NCBI GenBank assembly: GCA_022818135.1
Contig: JAFMSR010000002.1
Span: 59,776,778-59,840,777 of the forward strand
DNA length: 64,000 nucleotides
Direction: 5' to 3'
Origin: Saxidomus purpurata
Taxonomy: Eukaryota; Mollusca; Bivalvia; Venerida; Veneridae
The notes beneath the pieces are model-generated. The model did no database searches, had not been told where the DNA came from, and worked only from the letters and a program-made list of their open reading frames with translations. The translations under genes and the position numbers were made by a program. Below, one piece after another: positions 24,903 through 37,605 of this stretch (position 1 is the first letter of the stretch; every line of letters starts with the position of its first letter).

Positions 24903-25580
24903 TTAAACAAGAACTATCTTTAAAAAAGATGGTCGGCGCAATTTTGAGTATATGAAAACGATTGGTAGACTAGATATTTAGTAGTAAAACCTCACCTCAT
25001 ATTTATACAGTCAGAAGGCGCCAAATGTCAAAGGGTGAGAAAAAGTGTTCACCCTGACCGCATCTCGAACCCAGGGCAAAAATAATCCCCCAATTGTAAA
25101 TGAGTCCGTAGCGTGACATATGCGAGGAAACAAGCTTTACTTTGTTTTTCCTATCATAATTGTACTCGAAATATTGATCGTTATTTACTGGTCGAGAAAG
25201 TATAATTACTCTACACTTATAATTAACGCATTAGTTTGGCGGTAACAATTAACATATTACGTTGATACATTGAGCTATTTACGTACTCAAATTATAAAAC
25301 CATTCATGTCTTTGTCTTAAATATATGTATTTGTAATTGCTATAAAATATCGCTATATTTTAATGCAATAAAATATTTGTAGTTGTAGTTGTTGTAGAAA
25401 ACGGAAAAAGAGTATTTTATGGACCTTTTTCATTTGGTATTATCAAATTAAAAGGTGCCATACAGAGTTAATTTCTTTTAAAAAATGTTGTACATTCTAC
25501 TAGTCATTTCTTTAGCGGTTGAAAGTAGCCAACTTCCGGTCAAAAGCGAGCTTGACACGGCTGCGCCGAAAAATAAGACT
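24903..25580 (-). mobile_element. Composite repeat: tail, tRNA-like part, module A
   Basis: On the minus strand the order is module A (about 25580-25120), a decayed tRNA-like part with B box GGGTTCGAGA (about 25115-25045), then a tail with GACATTTGGCGCCTT, CATATACTCAAAATTGCGCC and AAAGATAGTTCTTG (to 24903). The same order occurs at 29826-30388 and 62483-63455. The left half of the tRNA part has lost its A box. Module A starts TCGGCGCAGCCGTGTCAAGC here. Confidence 0.8.
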
Positions 25581-26585
25581 CAAAGAAGAAACTTTATTAT
25601 TAACACAATTTCAATGTGAATATAGTATATTTAACCGTGATTCACACATTCACACCAATTTTTGGCCTTTTTTCGTAAAACTTTTAGCGACTTTACTTTG
25701 AAATGTTTGAGTAGGTTGCAGTAGCTCTTGCACATTAATTGCCCTTCTTAATTTGAAATATTTAGAGAAATAGAAATACTAAATAAGCATTTTCCTTATG
25801 GAAGTTTATAATCTATACTAATTTCTTTTAGCCCGGTTGTGAAGAAAGCTTATAGCTTAATGAGTTACTCCCGAGTCCGCTTCCTGGAAAAAAAGCACTG
25901 GTGTCATATGAGGAGGTACGGTCGTGAAACAAATATGTTGTTGTTGTTGTTGTATGTGACTATGTCTTTTGGCACTTCATACAGTACATCACATTACACC
26001 ATTCCTTCAACATCTTTTATTTTCATCGCACGCTCTACTCATAAAGACGCTGAAATAAGTGATACACAAAGCATATTAAGAAATATAACAATGCATAACG
26101 TCTTTATTTCAAACAATAACCGGGAATTAGTATAACATTACACGGACAATAACCGTAATTAAACAAATCTGCACAGGTCTGTGTTTAATCATACTGCTCA
26201 TTAACTGAAATACGAAAGTCATTTAGAAGTTATGATTGTTTATTTAGATTATATAATAACCCATTTGCCGTAATTAGGTCTGATGATACCAATATATTTG
26301 GCGGAGGAGTATTTTTGTAAAACAACTATCTATAACCTTTGTTTTCTCGCGAGTGCATTACAACACATGAGTCTATTATTTAGACCACTACGTACATAGA
26401 AGCAATGAATGAGAACAATGATAACACATCATGTTCTATTTAAAACAAATTGTTCTATAATGTCAAGTACGTCGTGTTCTTGATAAAAGTGTGTATCTTA
26501 TATGTTTTTGAAACCAACAGGATAAAACTGAGAATTTCAAAGTCCCCCTCTCTTCTTACCCTCTTTACTTTCAATATAGAGTCTC
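25581..26585. other. Non-coding spacer
   Basis: A 98-codon plus-strand frame (25839-26135) includes a TTG run that would translate as a leucine-rich, signal-like segment. Its length is what chance allows in this much AT-rich DNA, so it is not called a gene. Confidence 0.4.
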
Positions 26586-26682
26586 AGATGATGATGATGA
26601 TGGTGATAATGGTGGTGGTGATGATGATGATGATAATAATAATCATGGTGGTGGTGATGATTATGATGATGATGATGATTGC
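26586..26682. repeat. (GAT)n / (GGT)n trinucleotide microsatellite
   Basis: Imperfect GAT units with GGT and AAT variants. Frames of 94-111 codons on both strands here are poly-Met/Ile/Val artefacts of the microsatellite. Confidence 0.9.
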
Positions 26683-29600
26683 AGCAGTATTACTCCCGCA
26701 TGGTATTTTAACTTTGGCTTTGTATCTAAACACAAAGCGATCAATATTATGGATTTCACGCTTTGTTGAAAAGATAGTGGTGTGATGGGTAACATGGTCG
26801 GTCTTTTTTTCCACAAAACCTTTTTTACAAGAATGTATTTTTGCAAAGCAAATTGGGAGTGAGACCAAAGTCTTAAATACCGTGTGCGAGTTATAGTAGA
26901 GACAGTAATAGTTGTTGCTGTTTTAGTGGTAGTAGTAATTATAAAAATACAGATGATAGTAATCAAATCGAATCATATTGTTTTAATCAAGTACGAAATG
27001 AAATATTCGAATTAAAGCTGAATTTGTGATTATGAATCGGTATTTAATACTGAATTAATATATCTTAGAGATTAACGATATCTTGATCGTTTTTTTGTCT
27101 CTAAAAGTACATGTATTAGGCAACAAACCCAATAGACAATTACAAAGAGACATTATTTTTTGTTGTATCGGCTGCGAGTTTTGTACGTTTTCTGACAGCC
27201 ATTTTACTAGAAAGTGAAGAACAATCTTCGGCAGATTCTAGAGATACGGTTACAGTTTGACTGGAAGTTTCTAGACAACTGTCTTGTAGGGATTCTCAGT
27301 AGCATTTATTTTAATTTGATCAGAATAAGATAATACTATCGCCGCTGATAATCAAATAAAATCAGTCAAGTTTAATTTTCCGAAAGATATCAAAGAAACT
27401 ACACATAGCTATTTGGCATAAAGGAATTTGGTTTTTGCATAATTATGTCGTTTACCGTAAGTAGAACGTAATGAACTAAAACTTTCGCCGTTTATAAATA
27501 GGACTATTGCAACAATAAAACACAATACTACGAAGTCTGAAATCTGTACCCTAGCGACGGAAACGTAAATAAGAAACACTAAAACTTTGGGAATTTGTTA
27601 CTTTACATTCATAAGATAATTTGATTATGTGGAATTATGTACAAGAATGCATCAAGACATACACATTGTACGTTTCAAACACATAGGTGGATGTTAGATT
27701 GCCAGTCATGAATAATTACATTGGTATAATTCGGATCCACGTTTAGTTAATATATTCAGAAAATTGCATATATTGTAAGATATGGGCAGTTTCATTTTCA
27801 CATGTTAAAATGTCGTTTCTCATGTTTTATATTGCATTAGCGAAATCAGAATTTAGTTCCCGTATTTTAGGACGAACAGATACGTATCCTACGTTATAAA
27901 TGCACTTTGCTAAGGATATCACAGAAGATAACACCATGCTATAATCCTGAATGATGCTCCCAACTGTAGGATGAAGTACGTTGACTTCCGATTATACATA
28001 TTTTGTAACATAAAATGCTTTGCACAACACATTGACAAAAAAAGTAGTTCATATGTTTCCCCCATTTGTATACTTAAATGTTGTATACTTAAATCGCATT
28101 ATAGGATAAAATATAACACATGACTTGTCATTAATGTTGTAATACTTTATTATGTGATGGCACACGTATATACCCTTATATTTGTGAAAGAACGTGACTT
28201 GACAATACGCGTAAACAGTCTGTAACCTAGCAGGTCTTAATTGCAAATACAAACCAGTCATTAGACATTTATATTAAAATATACCAATTCGTTTACACGT
28301 TTGAACTGATCTTTTTTCTTTTAATATTCAGGCTTATGTTTAGAGAAGACGCATACCAACTACTTAGGATTTGTAATAGATTCAAATTATACAAATTGTG
28401 TACAGAAGCTGCAAACATTATCTGGACGTAGAACTGGTTACTTAATACCCCTATCATGTCAACATGTGTGAGCCTCAGTGATGGATTAAAAGATTGTTAG
28501 AACATCCGCAGCGGCTATTGTAGTACTGATCACCATGAGATAGATCTAATCACCATGTAAGACAACATTATCGGAATAAATTTGCTTTTTCTTGGATGAT
28601 TGCCGGGTGGAAATTGTACCTAATTGGACAGACCATTTAATCATAAATTGACTTTACATACATCCTCTGTAATTTGCGTGTTACTGAGAGTTTCCGAACT
28701 CGAAGAAGAATTTCCCAATATCATTAATTCCACTATCTGTCAACGTGATATAACTTTACTTTGAAGTTCATCAAAAAGTGAAAGCTTGTTACTGATTATA
28801 CATTACTTGGCACTTGACGAGATAATGGTTTGATTATAGACTACCTCGAAATAAAGAACGGAAGTGTTTGAAATGTTGGAATATCGTTTATTTTTATGTG
28901 ATTAAGAAATAGATTCGGGGAAAATGCAGTTTTGGAATACACTGCCTATAACTAGAGATTTATACAAATGTTAGAAGGAGGTATATTAAAAGTTTCTGCA
29001 GAAGTTGTGAATACATCAGAATATGTTTATTTAATGTGTATGTTTGGAAGTATGACAAAAACGGTATTGATTTAAAACAGTGTTTGTGAGACAACGCAAT
29101 TGTTGCAGTGAATAAGTATCAATACATCTGATTCTGTTATCAATAAATTTGAATCTACCCTGATACATTTTATGATCGGAAACTGTGTATTAATTAAGAA
29201 TGTCAGAACAGGTCTTAAACTGTGAACTATTGGAAAAAGTATGACCATGTGAAAATGTTTCAAAATCATTCCAGACATGGAAAATGGAGATATTGTACCT
29301 ATCATAGGCAGGAATCACTCGGTATGTGTAACTTTTTAGTTCGTTGCTCGTTTTAAACCTGCGTTCTGATCATGCAAATTTAGATAAGTCAATTGGTTGG
29401 GATTTTCTCAAACCACATTTTAATGAATGTAAGCCGAGCAACATCTTATCAAACTTTGGTTGGATGCAGACAGCAAATATACAATTTATTACCTGTACTG
29501 TATAGTTGATTAAATACTGTGTAAAATAGTATGGTTTTAACTTTTGAGGAGGCAGGAAATGTTTTTTTTTAATTATTGAATGTTTAAACTGGTAGTTTAT

Positions 29601-29825
29601 TTACTGATAATCGTTTCCCTGAATGTCTTAAACTAGTGATATGAATATTTTACTTTTCACCCACTCAATACATGAGTGTTTTTTAATGTTAGGATAAACA
29701 TTTACGAAATATTTATCATTTATGCAAACTATATTGCCAATGCTGCTGTCGTTTGTGAACTTGATAAAGGCAAGTTGCTGCCAATATCATTAAGTACTTG
29801 GCGTTGAAATTTCTTTTTCTCCCGG
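26683..29825. other. AT-rich spacer, nothing recognised
   Basis: About 3.1 kb with no repeat family, RNA gene or protein motif that I can identify. The frames are 60-80 codons and unremarkable. Confidence 0.45.
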
Positions 29826-30388
29826 CGCAGCCATATTAAGCTCGCTTTTGACCGGAAGTTGGTAACCTTTCAACCGCTAATGAAATGACAAGAAGAATTT
29901 ATAACATTTTTCGGATTGAACAATTCACTCTGTAAGGCACTTTTTAATTGGATAATACCGCATGAAAAAGGTCAATAAAAATTCTTGCGTTTTTAGTCTT
30001 TCATGAATAGTTTTATAATTGTGTACGTAAATAGTTCATATCTACAAAAATAATATGTTGTTACCTCCAAACTCATGTTAACTGTGAGTGTAGAGTAATT
30101 ATACGACCAGTGCATAGCGGTCAATATTTTTAGTAACATATAAGGATTGATGCACATGTCACGGTACGGACAGAACATGTTAGCTCAGTAGGGAGAGCAT
30201 TCGCCTGTAAGCTGTGTAAGCGGACGGTCATGGGTTCGGGTCATGGTGCACATTTTTATCACCCTGTGAGATTTGCGCTTTCTTACTGCTTAATTGTTAC
30301 TATAAAATCTAACTACCTATCTCGTCCATATACTCAAAATTGCGCCGACCATCTGTTTTAAAGATAGTTCTTGCTTCGTTTAGATTGT
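29826..30388 (+). mobile_element. Composite repeat: module A, tRNA-like part, tail
   Basis: This is the most complete and least interrupted copy. Module A begins CGGCGCAGCC and runs to about 30170. The tRNA-like part is at about 30178-30252. The tail then runs through CATATACTCAAAATTGCGCC (about 30332) and AAAGATAGTTCTTG (about 30371). Module A therefore lies upstream of an internal RNA polymerase III type promoter, which is not the layout of an ordinary SINE. Confidence 0.8.
30178..30252 (+). other. tRNA-like sequence inside the composite repeat
   Basis: The D arm reads TTAGCTCAGTAGGGAGAGC, which fits the A box. The T arm reads CATGGGTTCGGGTCATG, a B box with one poor position and a paired CATG stem. 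The anticodon arm and acceptor stem do not pair well, so this is a tRNA-derived promoter rather than a working tRNA gene. Confidence 0.7.
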
Positions 30389-30599
30389 TTATAGTCCTGG
30401 TCGACCATTGAGAACTTGCCAATACCCCTGGCATTGACATTTTCCAATTATTATATAACTATTTTAAACGTGATGGTTTTAAAGTAATTTTTCAAAGTGA
30501 AGGATGGATTCTTTTTATTCTATTTTTATCTTTTGGGTTTAAGTAAGAAGAGATTATATATTTTATCAAACCAGCAAAATCTGTGTTTGCTGGTTTATA
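30389..30599. other. Spacer
   Basis: AT-rich and without features. Confidence 0.5.
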
Positions 30600-30850
30600 C
30601 TGTACATATATATTGTGTATCGAAATATCGGCAAGGCATTTCGTTGAAGTTGACAGTTTGAAAACTGAAGGTCATGGGTTGAAGCCGAACATGACTCTTT
30701 ATTGAGTAAAGTTGGCAGTTTCTTAGTGAGGACAGGGCTCTAGAACTGTTTATTCCAGTTCCTTCCAAGGAATGATAGTAAGGTAAACTGTCCACTTGTA
30801 AAAATGACTGAACTACGGTTACAACGAGCGTTAAACCAATACAGCAACAG
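30600..30850 (+). mobile_element. tRNA-derived SINE of the molluscan type, diverged
   Basis: A decayed B box (GGTCATGGGTTGAAGCC, about 30670) is followed by a body containing GTGAGGACAGGGCTC and TTCCAGTTCCTTCC. It ends in ATGACTGAACTACGGTTACA followed by GCGTTAAACC at about 30830, the tail recognised in widespread mollusc SINEs. The head is worn and the A box is unclear. The 89-codon minus-strand frame here is a shadow. Confidence 0.6.
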
Positions 30851-31631
30851 TTTGCAAGCGACAAAGATAACCAGGGTATCAGATGGTTATTAAACTTTTA
30901 CAATTTAAACGTTTAAGTTATATCTATGTAATATTAATAGATGTGCATTATTTTCTTGAAAGTGAGTGTGCGCTTAATTCAGCTGGAAACATTTGTAATC
31001 AAAGCAAATATTAACAAAGCATTTATTAAGCAGCAACCTTCACTAATAGTTTTGTAAATTCTGCTTCAAATGTATTCATAAAATGTGACTTCACATGTTT
31101 TCGGAGGCGGACAATGAAGCAATGTATCTTTGCATGGTTAAGTAGATCTAATTCACCAAAAGTAAATGTTCAGCAAAATCAGTAATGTCATAAATCAACT
31201 ATTTTGTGTTGTTATTTACGTAATATATATCATTATAGTATCTTTCACATATAGTTACTGTTTATAATTTGTTGGCAAAGTGTTTAACTGTTATAGTAAT
31301 GTTTTATGAGGAAGTTACATAATACTCAGTTGATTAAATGATTAAATTTGTGCAGGTAGGTAATGAACAAATAGGTTACCGGTATGTAGCCTTCAAGGCT
31401 TTCCTTCCTTTTCACTTCTTTTCTTGCAGTTTCAGATTTTTATAGTATCACAATATAATGAGGTTTGTTTTAGCTCTTTGGCAAACTCTATTTTGTATTT
31501 GTGATGTTCACTGATTATTGCATATGGAAAATTAAGATACTTGGGATGTATTGCAGATTTTTCTCATATCTTGATGGCTAATTCTTCAATATATGCTATA
31601 TATGTTGGTTTGTCTGCTGTCGGGGCGTGGC
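30851..31631. other. AT-rich spacer, nothing recognised
   Basis: No repeat or gene is seen. Confidence 0.45.
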
Positions 31632-31800
31632 CGGGCGGTAGAGGGGGGGGGGGGGTTTGGGGGGGGTTTTTAATGAAAAAAATAAAAAAAAAAGTCAGTG
31701 GACGGCGCTCGATTTTCGGGTTGAAAAAAAAATTGTCGTAAGATCCGGGGGGGGGGGGGGGGGGGGGGGGGAGGTGGTAAGGAAAAAAGGGAAAAAAAAG
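31632..31800. repeat. Poly-G / poly-A low-complexity patch
   Basis: G runs lie at 31640-31653, 31659-31666 and 31747-31771, mixed with runs of A. The two frames over it are artefacts. Long clean G runs in an AT-rich genome may mark polymerase or assembly trouble, or a G-quadruplex. It touches the start of the array at 31800. Confidence 0.85.
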
Positions 31801-32545
31801 AAATTTTCTGAATTTCTAAGTGAAAAGGGCCTAATTCAAATGAAACCCTTGACAGAGTTACCTTCTTCTGTCTTTTTGATCAAGGTGTTATCCACTTTCT
31901 AAGTAACATCTCAAACAATTCAGTCGAAAAGTGGACTGATACGAAAACTTACCCGAGATTCGAAGTCGATAAAGAACCTTAATTAAAAAAATCCTGGACT
32001 GAGTTTCGTTCTCTTGTCTACAGATCGGGTTAATGACAACAAGTATTCCAAGTTTCAAAACAATATCTCTAAGGGTTAAGTCAATAAGTGGATTTTACCC
32101 ATATTCAATGTATTTTCTAAGTAAAAGAAGGGACGTAATTCTTACAAATACCTTAACAGAGTTATATACTCTTGTCTGTGGTTGGAGGTAACTATGGTAA
32201 TAAATATGGTAAATTTCAAACTAATATCTATAATGGTTTTGAAATAAAGTGGGGTGGTACGGAAACTTAACCAAGCTCAATGGACTTTCTTAGTCGAAAA
32301 GGGGACATAATTCTGACAAAAACTCGACAAAAGTTATGTACTCTTGTCTGTTGATGGACAGTATGGATAGGTTTCACAGCAATACCTTTAATGGTTTTGA
32401 AATAAAGTTGGGTTGTACAAAAAAACTTAACCAAGATGTGATACAAATGTCGATTCCAACGCCGATGCAGACGCCCACGCCGAGGCGGGTAGTATGGTTC
32501 CCCTTTTCTTCGAAAAGTCGAGCTAAAAATTGGAAAATTTGGCGG
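31801..32545 (+). repeat. Bivalve array element, units of about 160-172 bp
   Basis: CTCTTGTCT marks units at 32011, 32169 and 32341, with a more diverged unit before them. Each unit carries AAAAGTGGA or AAAGTGGG, a TACGAAAACTTA-type word and AATATCT/CTATAATGG. The right end has CCGATGCAGACGCC and TTCTTCGAAAAGTCGAGCT, the usual terminus of this family. Frames of 76 and 96 codons are shadows of the repeat. Confidence 0.8.
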
Positions 32546-33648
32546 GAATCCGATCACTTTAGTTAACGGAGAAGTGTAGCTGCAGATCTCTAGCTTGAAC
32601 TTATGCCACTAAACAAAAAGTAGTGCCTGATCGTGATGTTTAGCACAATCCTGTATAAATGATTAGTAACACCAAAGTGCAGTTTAAATGTTTCAATATA
32701 GCCATATCCTCCACTAATCCAAATTAAACATCGCGGAGAGATACGGCATAAGTTCATCGCAGTTGACAAAACTCACAATAGCTATTTGCGCAAAATAGAA
32801 CTTTCTTTTCGAAAATAGAGTTTGATGTTCAATTATGAGTTATACGGGTTAAAAAAGTCAGTCTACCACGTAAATAAATGAATTTGAAGATTATTCACCA
32901 TAAAAGACGACACACATCAAACAAATGACAATGTAGTGAACGTTTATTCTACTACAATAATAAGTGCCATGCAGACTGGGAGAGAAAAAAGTTTTACCTG
33001 GATATGAAATAATACTTTGATCCTTCGTGCTTTTGAGCACTGTACATGGACATCTTGACATGTAATTTAAATCTGTCTATTGAACATCGATAAAGATAAA
33101 TACATTTGTAGTTGCAAGTGTAGTTGTGCTATGGATATTTTTCAAACCCTTATGATAGTTTTGAATATATGATTCAAATTTTATATCATATAATAACGCT
33201 ATTTGCAAAGAAGACAGAACATTCCCGTTCAATCTTGGCAAGCATTCTAGCAATCAATTCATATCGGCAGGAAAGTTGAATATAGAAACAGTCGAGCATG
33301 TGCATAAAATCATTGTTCAGTGTCAATTGATACCAGAATATTTATGCGCTCCGAAGATAAACTAGTGCCGGATAGTTCATGCCTTTGCTGGCTGTCATGT
33401 TGAAGTCTGACTTCATTAAGCGTTACTTCTGCACTCATAAAAGCTTTAGGAATGCATTAATGCAAAAAAGGTCAACATACAACTTAACGTCTGTACACTT
33501 TCATGGCTATGCATTACAACAGAAGACTCTGTCTAACTCTCTGTGCTAAGTCAAACGCATATTTAACTTAAGTCATTTGTTGGTTTCAGTATAGAAGTTA
33601 ATTTACCCTAAAGTTTAAATATAACATGGTCATTGTGTTGTTTTGTTT

Positions 33649-33680
<32 letters not shown>

Positions 33681-36029
33681 AAAAAATAATGTTTTTAATT
33701 TTAAAATTCCCATTTAGTATTTACAAATGATAACCAGTCATTGACCAGTTGTTACTTTAATACACTACAATCACATTATAATATGAACAATTAAAATATG
33801 CTTGATGGCAGTTGCTGCAATACTGAATATAGATTCTATACTAAATGTGATTGAACTTAAGAGCCTTCAATGCCATGTGAAATATCCATGATGTTGTCGT
33901 GTGTTTTACTACATTGTACACGAATACAACTCATTCCTGAAAAACTACAAAACAATACTGTACCAGTTATGTTCCTCTATTGTAAATTTGTTTAAAAATA
34001 TTTGAATCGCATGTCAGAGCTTGCACACAACCTTAGTAGTTATGAAAACGTGTATTTATAGAAAATAGAAAAGTTTTCTATATTTCTATTTATGTTTCAT
34101 TTTTTCAAGTCTTGTCGGTTAAATTTCAAGAATTGAAATACCTTTTCTATGAAAAATTCTGAAGTGGCATGCCGTTTAAATATCAGTTTTATTTGATATT
34201 TTAGGCAAAAATGTTGCTAATTATAACATCGGAAAATCTTGCTAAACCCAACAGTAATCATACGTAAGAAAGCCGCATTATGGCGCTTAGGTTTCAGATT
34301 TTAAATAGCTTTACAAACTCGTTTGAAGTGTGTGGATATGACGGATTTAAACCAGTATTTTCAGAAATATAAAGATATCGTTATGAAGTGCTATTGCTCG
34401 TGGCTTCAAGAAAATGAAATGTTATCTTGAAAGAAAATTCTGTCATTTACATCCGGGCATTAAAAGAATTCCAAATAAAAATCTGACAATCGTCCCTTTT
34501 CCACCATAATAACTAAAGAACAAAAACTGAGCATTTTCAAATGATGTATTACGATTTTGTATCATGATACAGTGGTATATTGTTTAACTGTTTTGCCACA
34601 GGCGCAGTAAGACACTCATCACGCACACAGCGTTCGAACTTTCAAAGAATATATCTGTTTAGTCTGCAACCTTCTGGTTGCACCTGCTCCATATTCAGAC
34701 ATAAACAACCAATAAAAATGGCGGGAAATAACTAAGACATAACACACTGCGTTAATAAATTGAGAACCTCCTTGAGGTCACAGTAAATAATAAAGAAAAC
34801 ATGACACACTGTGGACATCAACTCGTGGCATGTTCCAACTTTAGGCAATCACAATCAAAAGGAAATAGAAAGTGGGTTCTTTGTTATTAACAGAAGTTAG
34901 AATAAAAACTTTGTGACGAAACATGTTTTTGAGAAGAGTCTAATAATGTTTTCAACCTATCATTTAAATAGCTGTTTCATGTGTGTCTTGTTGTGTGTTC
35001 ATAGTGTATGTTATGTCACTTTTCAAAGGTGTTGCATTTATACATTACAGCGTGTGCATCTTATAACAATATACCGGGCAACTTAAATATTTATTCTAAA
35101 ACGACCAGCGAATAACCTACATACATGTAGAACAAAATCTATTTCGGTTATTCTGCAATAAAAGCTGCACGCGCATCGTGTTTTGGCTGTTAAATTTACC
35201 CGACGTATAGTGAGTGAATCTTACATGGCATACTGTGGATAACTTGAGGCAAAACGGGGGGATCAGATGGATGCCACACGTCTAGTTAACCTGATTAATG
35301 TTATGACAACATTTACACTGACTTTATTTACTGTTTTGTTGTATTGTTTTTGTTTACACAGTGACGTCATTAGTCAAGAGAACTGTGACTTCATTTATCT
35401 GCACACGTAACTAATATGTTTCGTAATGCGTACCCTGAAAATTCGAACCACTTCTATCAATGAAATTCCTGTTACATTTACTTAAAATTAGATTATTAAA
35501 GTTTTTGATGAAAAAACTGAAACACCGCGCATACATCTTTCATGAATGGAAGTCACATTGAAATAGCATCTTTACAGTGTTCAAGGGAGGTAACTTCAAC
35601 AGCAAAATCTAGCACGCAAGTGTAAATACGTTCAAATTTGTCGTTCTTATGCGTAATAATATATCACTCAGGCATGCGGCCTTCGCGATATATTCTTGCG
35701 CATAAAAACTCCAAACTCGGGTTTTCTAATTAGATATACAAGACAACAGTTTTCAACGATACAGATACAAGTAAGCAATAAACTATAAATGAGCAATCTG
35801 CTTGTTATTTAAACGATTAATGTCAACTGATACACTCAAATAAACAGGGAAGTCATTTGTCTATTTACGTAGTAACTTCTACCGCATAAACTTAGATGAT
35901 AGCACTGTTAGCCTTCAACACAGTCTTTGATTGGTGTTCCCATTAGGTTAGGAACCTTATCAGTAGATAGTAACCTTTTTGAAACTTAATTCTTTAGAGT
36001 CGTTCTTGGTAATTTTGTCATATATCAAG
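32546..36029. other. Non-coding spacer
   Basis: It contains a 26-base T run (33653-33678). CCAAT followed by AAAATGGCGGGAAA at about 34710-34730 resembles CCAAT and E2F/YY1 sites but stands alone. A TGACGTCA lies near 35362. No gene is recognised. Confidence 0.45.
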
Positions 36030-36480
36030 TAACATATACAAGTCTAAGTAAGTTCCGCAGTCTACGTAATTTGATAGAATAAATCACCGATGGGTTGTGT
36101 AACAACAACCAAGTTTCATTTAATGACGTTTGCTATCTCCACAGAAGTTTACAAGGCAATTATCTGAATTCCTCGTCGGTTTGGCTGGATATAAGCCTGT
36201 TTAACATCATTAGTCTGAGAACGTTTGCTATTGCTGTCTGTCTCTTTAATTGCTGATGTAGGAGAGGAGATAAGAGCAGGCTGAAAATTTAATCAAGTTG
36301 TTCAGCATGAGCAGTATCTATTAATGCAATATATTTCATACCGGAAACAACACGGAATTGCAACTTCCCATATAAAGATTACTTATTTCTTTTATTTGAA
36401 ATACCCTCTGATGCAGTCAATAGTGTTTTAATCGTAAATATTTTTATTTATAACTACATAATATGTGTTGCATATCCTAA
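36030..36480. repeat. Unit D, copy 1, with conserved GATA-containing core
   Basis: Matches the block at 45305-45740 along its length: GTCTAAGTAAGTTC (at 45305-45740 GTCTAAGTCAGTTC), CCAAGTTTCATTT, GACGTTTGCTATCTCC, GAATTCCTCGTCGGT, GGATATAAGCCTGTTTAACA, then GAGAGGAGATAAGAGCAGG at 36262-36280 and TATTAATGCAA beyond. Identity in the core looks near 90%, far above the flanks. Confidence 0.8.
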
Positions 36481-37097
36481 TATATAAATCATTCATATCA
36501 GTCTGCATGTTAAAGGACATTATTTTAAAGATCTTAAAATGCAACTCCATTCTTGATGATCTAATGTGTTGTAATTGTTCAGACAATAAAGTCACACCTA
36601 CAAGCAAGTGTTTCTAGATGGCTTGCCAAAGACTTACCTTTCTTATTCTCACAATAAATAGAGAATCGTTACATTATGTCATCAGACAATGGTTGATATG
36701 ACTCGCCGTAGACATTTCTTATTCACAAATTAATTGCAGAATCGTTACATTTTGTCAAGGAATTTTGTAAATGTATTTACAAATACCAGATAAAGCAGAT
36801 ATTTTTAATATCTACTTGTTGTCGAGTTGTCACTTTGCTGTTGGAGGTTAACGCCCGTTCCGTAATGTTATCATTTTTTACGGGCGGGCAGTTTACCTTA
36901 CCGTTCTGTCACTTTGTAAGTGATGAAGCACAATTTAAGATTGCATTTGACCAAATGCAATTTACATGTATAATTCATTATAGGTAAACATCGCACCACA
37001 TGATACATAATTTATGTATTTATATCGGTATGAGGCATTGCAATATTTATTTTTGTAAGATCAATACGTAAATAATGCTTAGTTCGTAGTTTTATTT
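36481..37097. other. Non-coding spacer
   Basis: ACTCGCCGTAGAC and similar words suggest further worn repeats (36560-36740 has two related pieces with AGAATCGTTACAT), but no family is identified. Confidence 0.4.
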
Positions 37098-37100
37098 AAG

Positions 37101-37268
37101 AAATAATCTATGTCTTGGAGTGCTTTATCGAAATTGAAGCATTCCCTGGAGGTGATGGGCCTGGCGGAATAATTCACGAGGGCGAAGCCCGAGTGAATTA
37201 TTATGCAGACACATTACCGACGGGAAATGCTTCAATTTCAATAAAGCACTCCAAGCCATAGATTATTT
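37101..37268. repeat. 168-bp foldback (unit 1)
   Basis: The arms of about 84 bp meet at a GGGCGAAGCCC centre (37170-37180). The outer arm reads AAATAATCTATG then CTTGGAGTGCTTTAT on one side and the complement on the other. Arms differ at about 15% of positions. The whole can form a hairpin in DNA or RNA, and the layout fits a foldback MITE. Confidence 0.85.
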
Positions 37269-37583
37269 CGATTCTTATAAGCCGAATTTATGAAAAATGT
37301 CGTAACTTCTACTGACCTTTTTTCAGTTCGGCGGTAATGTGTAAAATAGCATAAATAGTGGCTGTTGGAATTCACTCCCCTATTCGGGCAACCAGTCAAG
37401 ATATCATACATAACTAAATTAAACAAACTTATTTTAATTTAATCATCTTATACATAAAATATAAAAACAATACCTGGCTGTGACATTATGCAGACGACGT
37501 TAGATTCAGAACCTAACAAAGCAGACAATCGATTTAAAAGCGAGCCGTTAATCTGAACTGTACAACGTTTTAACGTGGAGTAA

Positions 37584-37605
37584 TGACGTCAGTGTGATGA
37601 CGTCA
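37584..37605. promoter_or_regulatory. Two CRE palindromes 14 bp apart
   Basis: TGACGTCA occurs at 37584-37591 and 37598-37605. This is the full CREB/ATF consensus. In the second 798-bp unit the first site is intact (38378-38385) and the second is changed to TGACGTAA (38392-38399). Function is inference. Confidence 0.5.

Noticed and set aside
25839..26135. 98-codon plus-strand frame with a signal-peptide-like leucine run
   Set aside because: It begins with GTG, the leucines come from a TTG run, and this length is expected by chance in 64 kb of AT-rich DNA. Spliced reads would change this view.
26450..26966. Frames of 94-111 codons with Met, Ile or Thr runs
   Set aside because: Products of the GAT/GGT microsatellite on both strands.
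30178..30252. Working tRNA gene
   Set aside because: A and B boxes are present, but the acceptor and anticodon stems do not pair, and the sequence is part of a repeated element.
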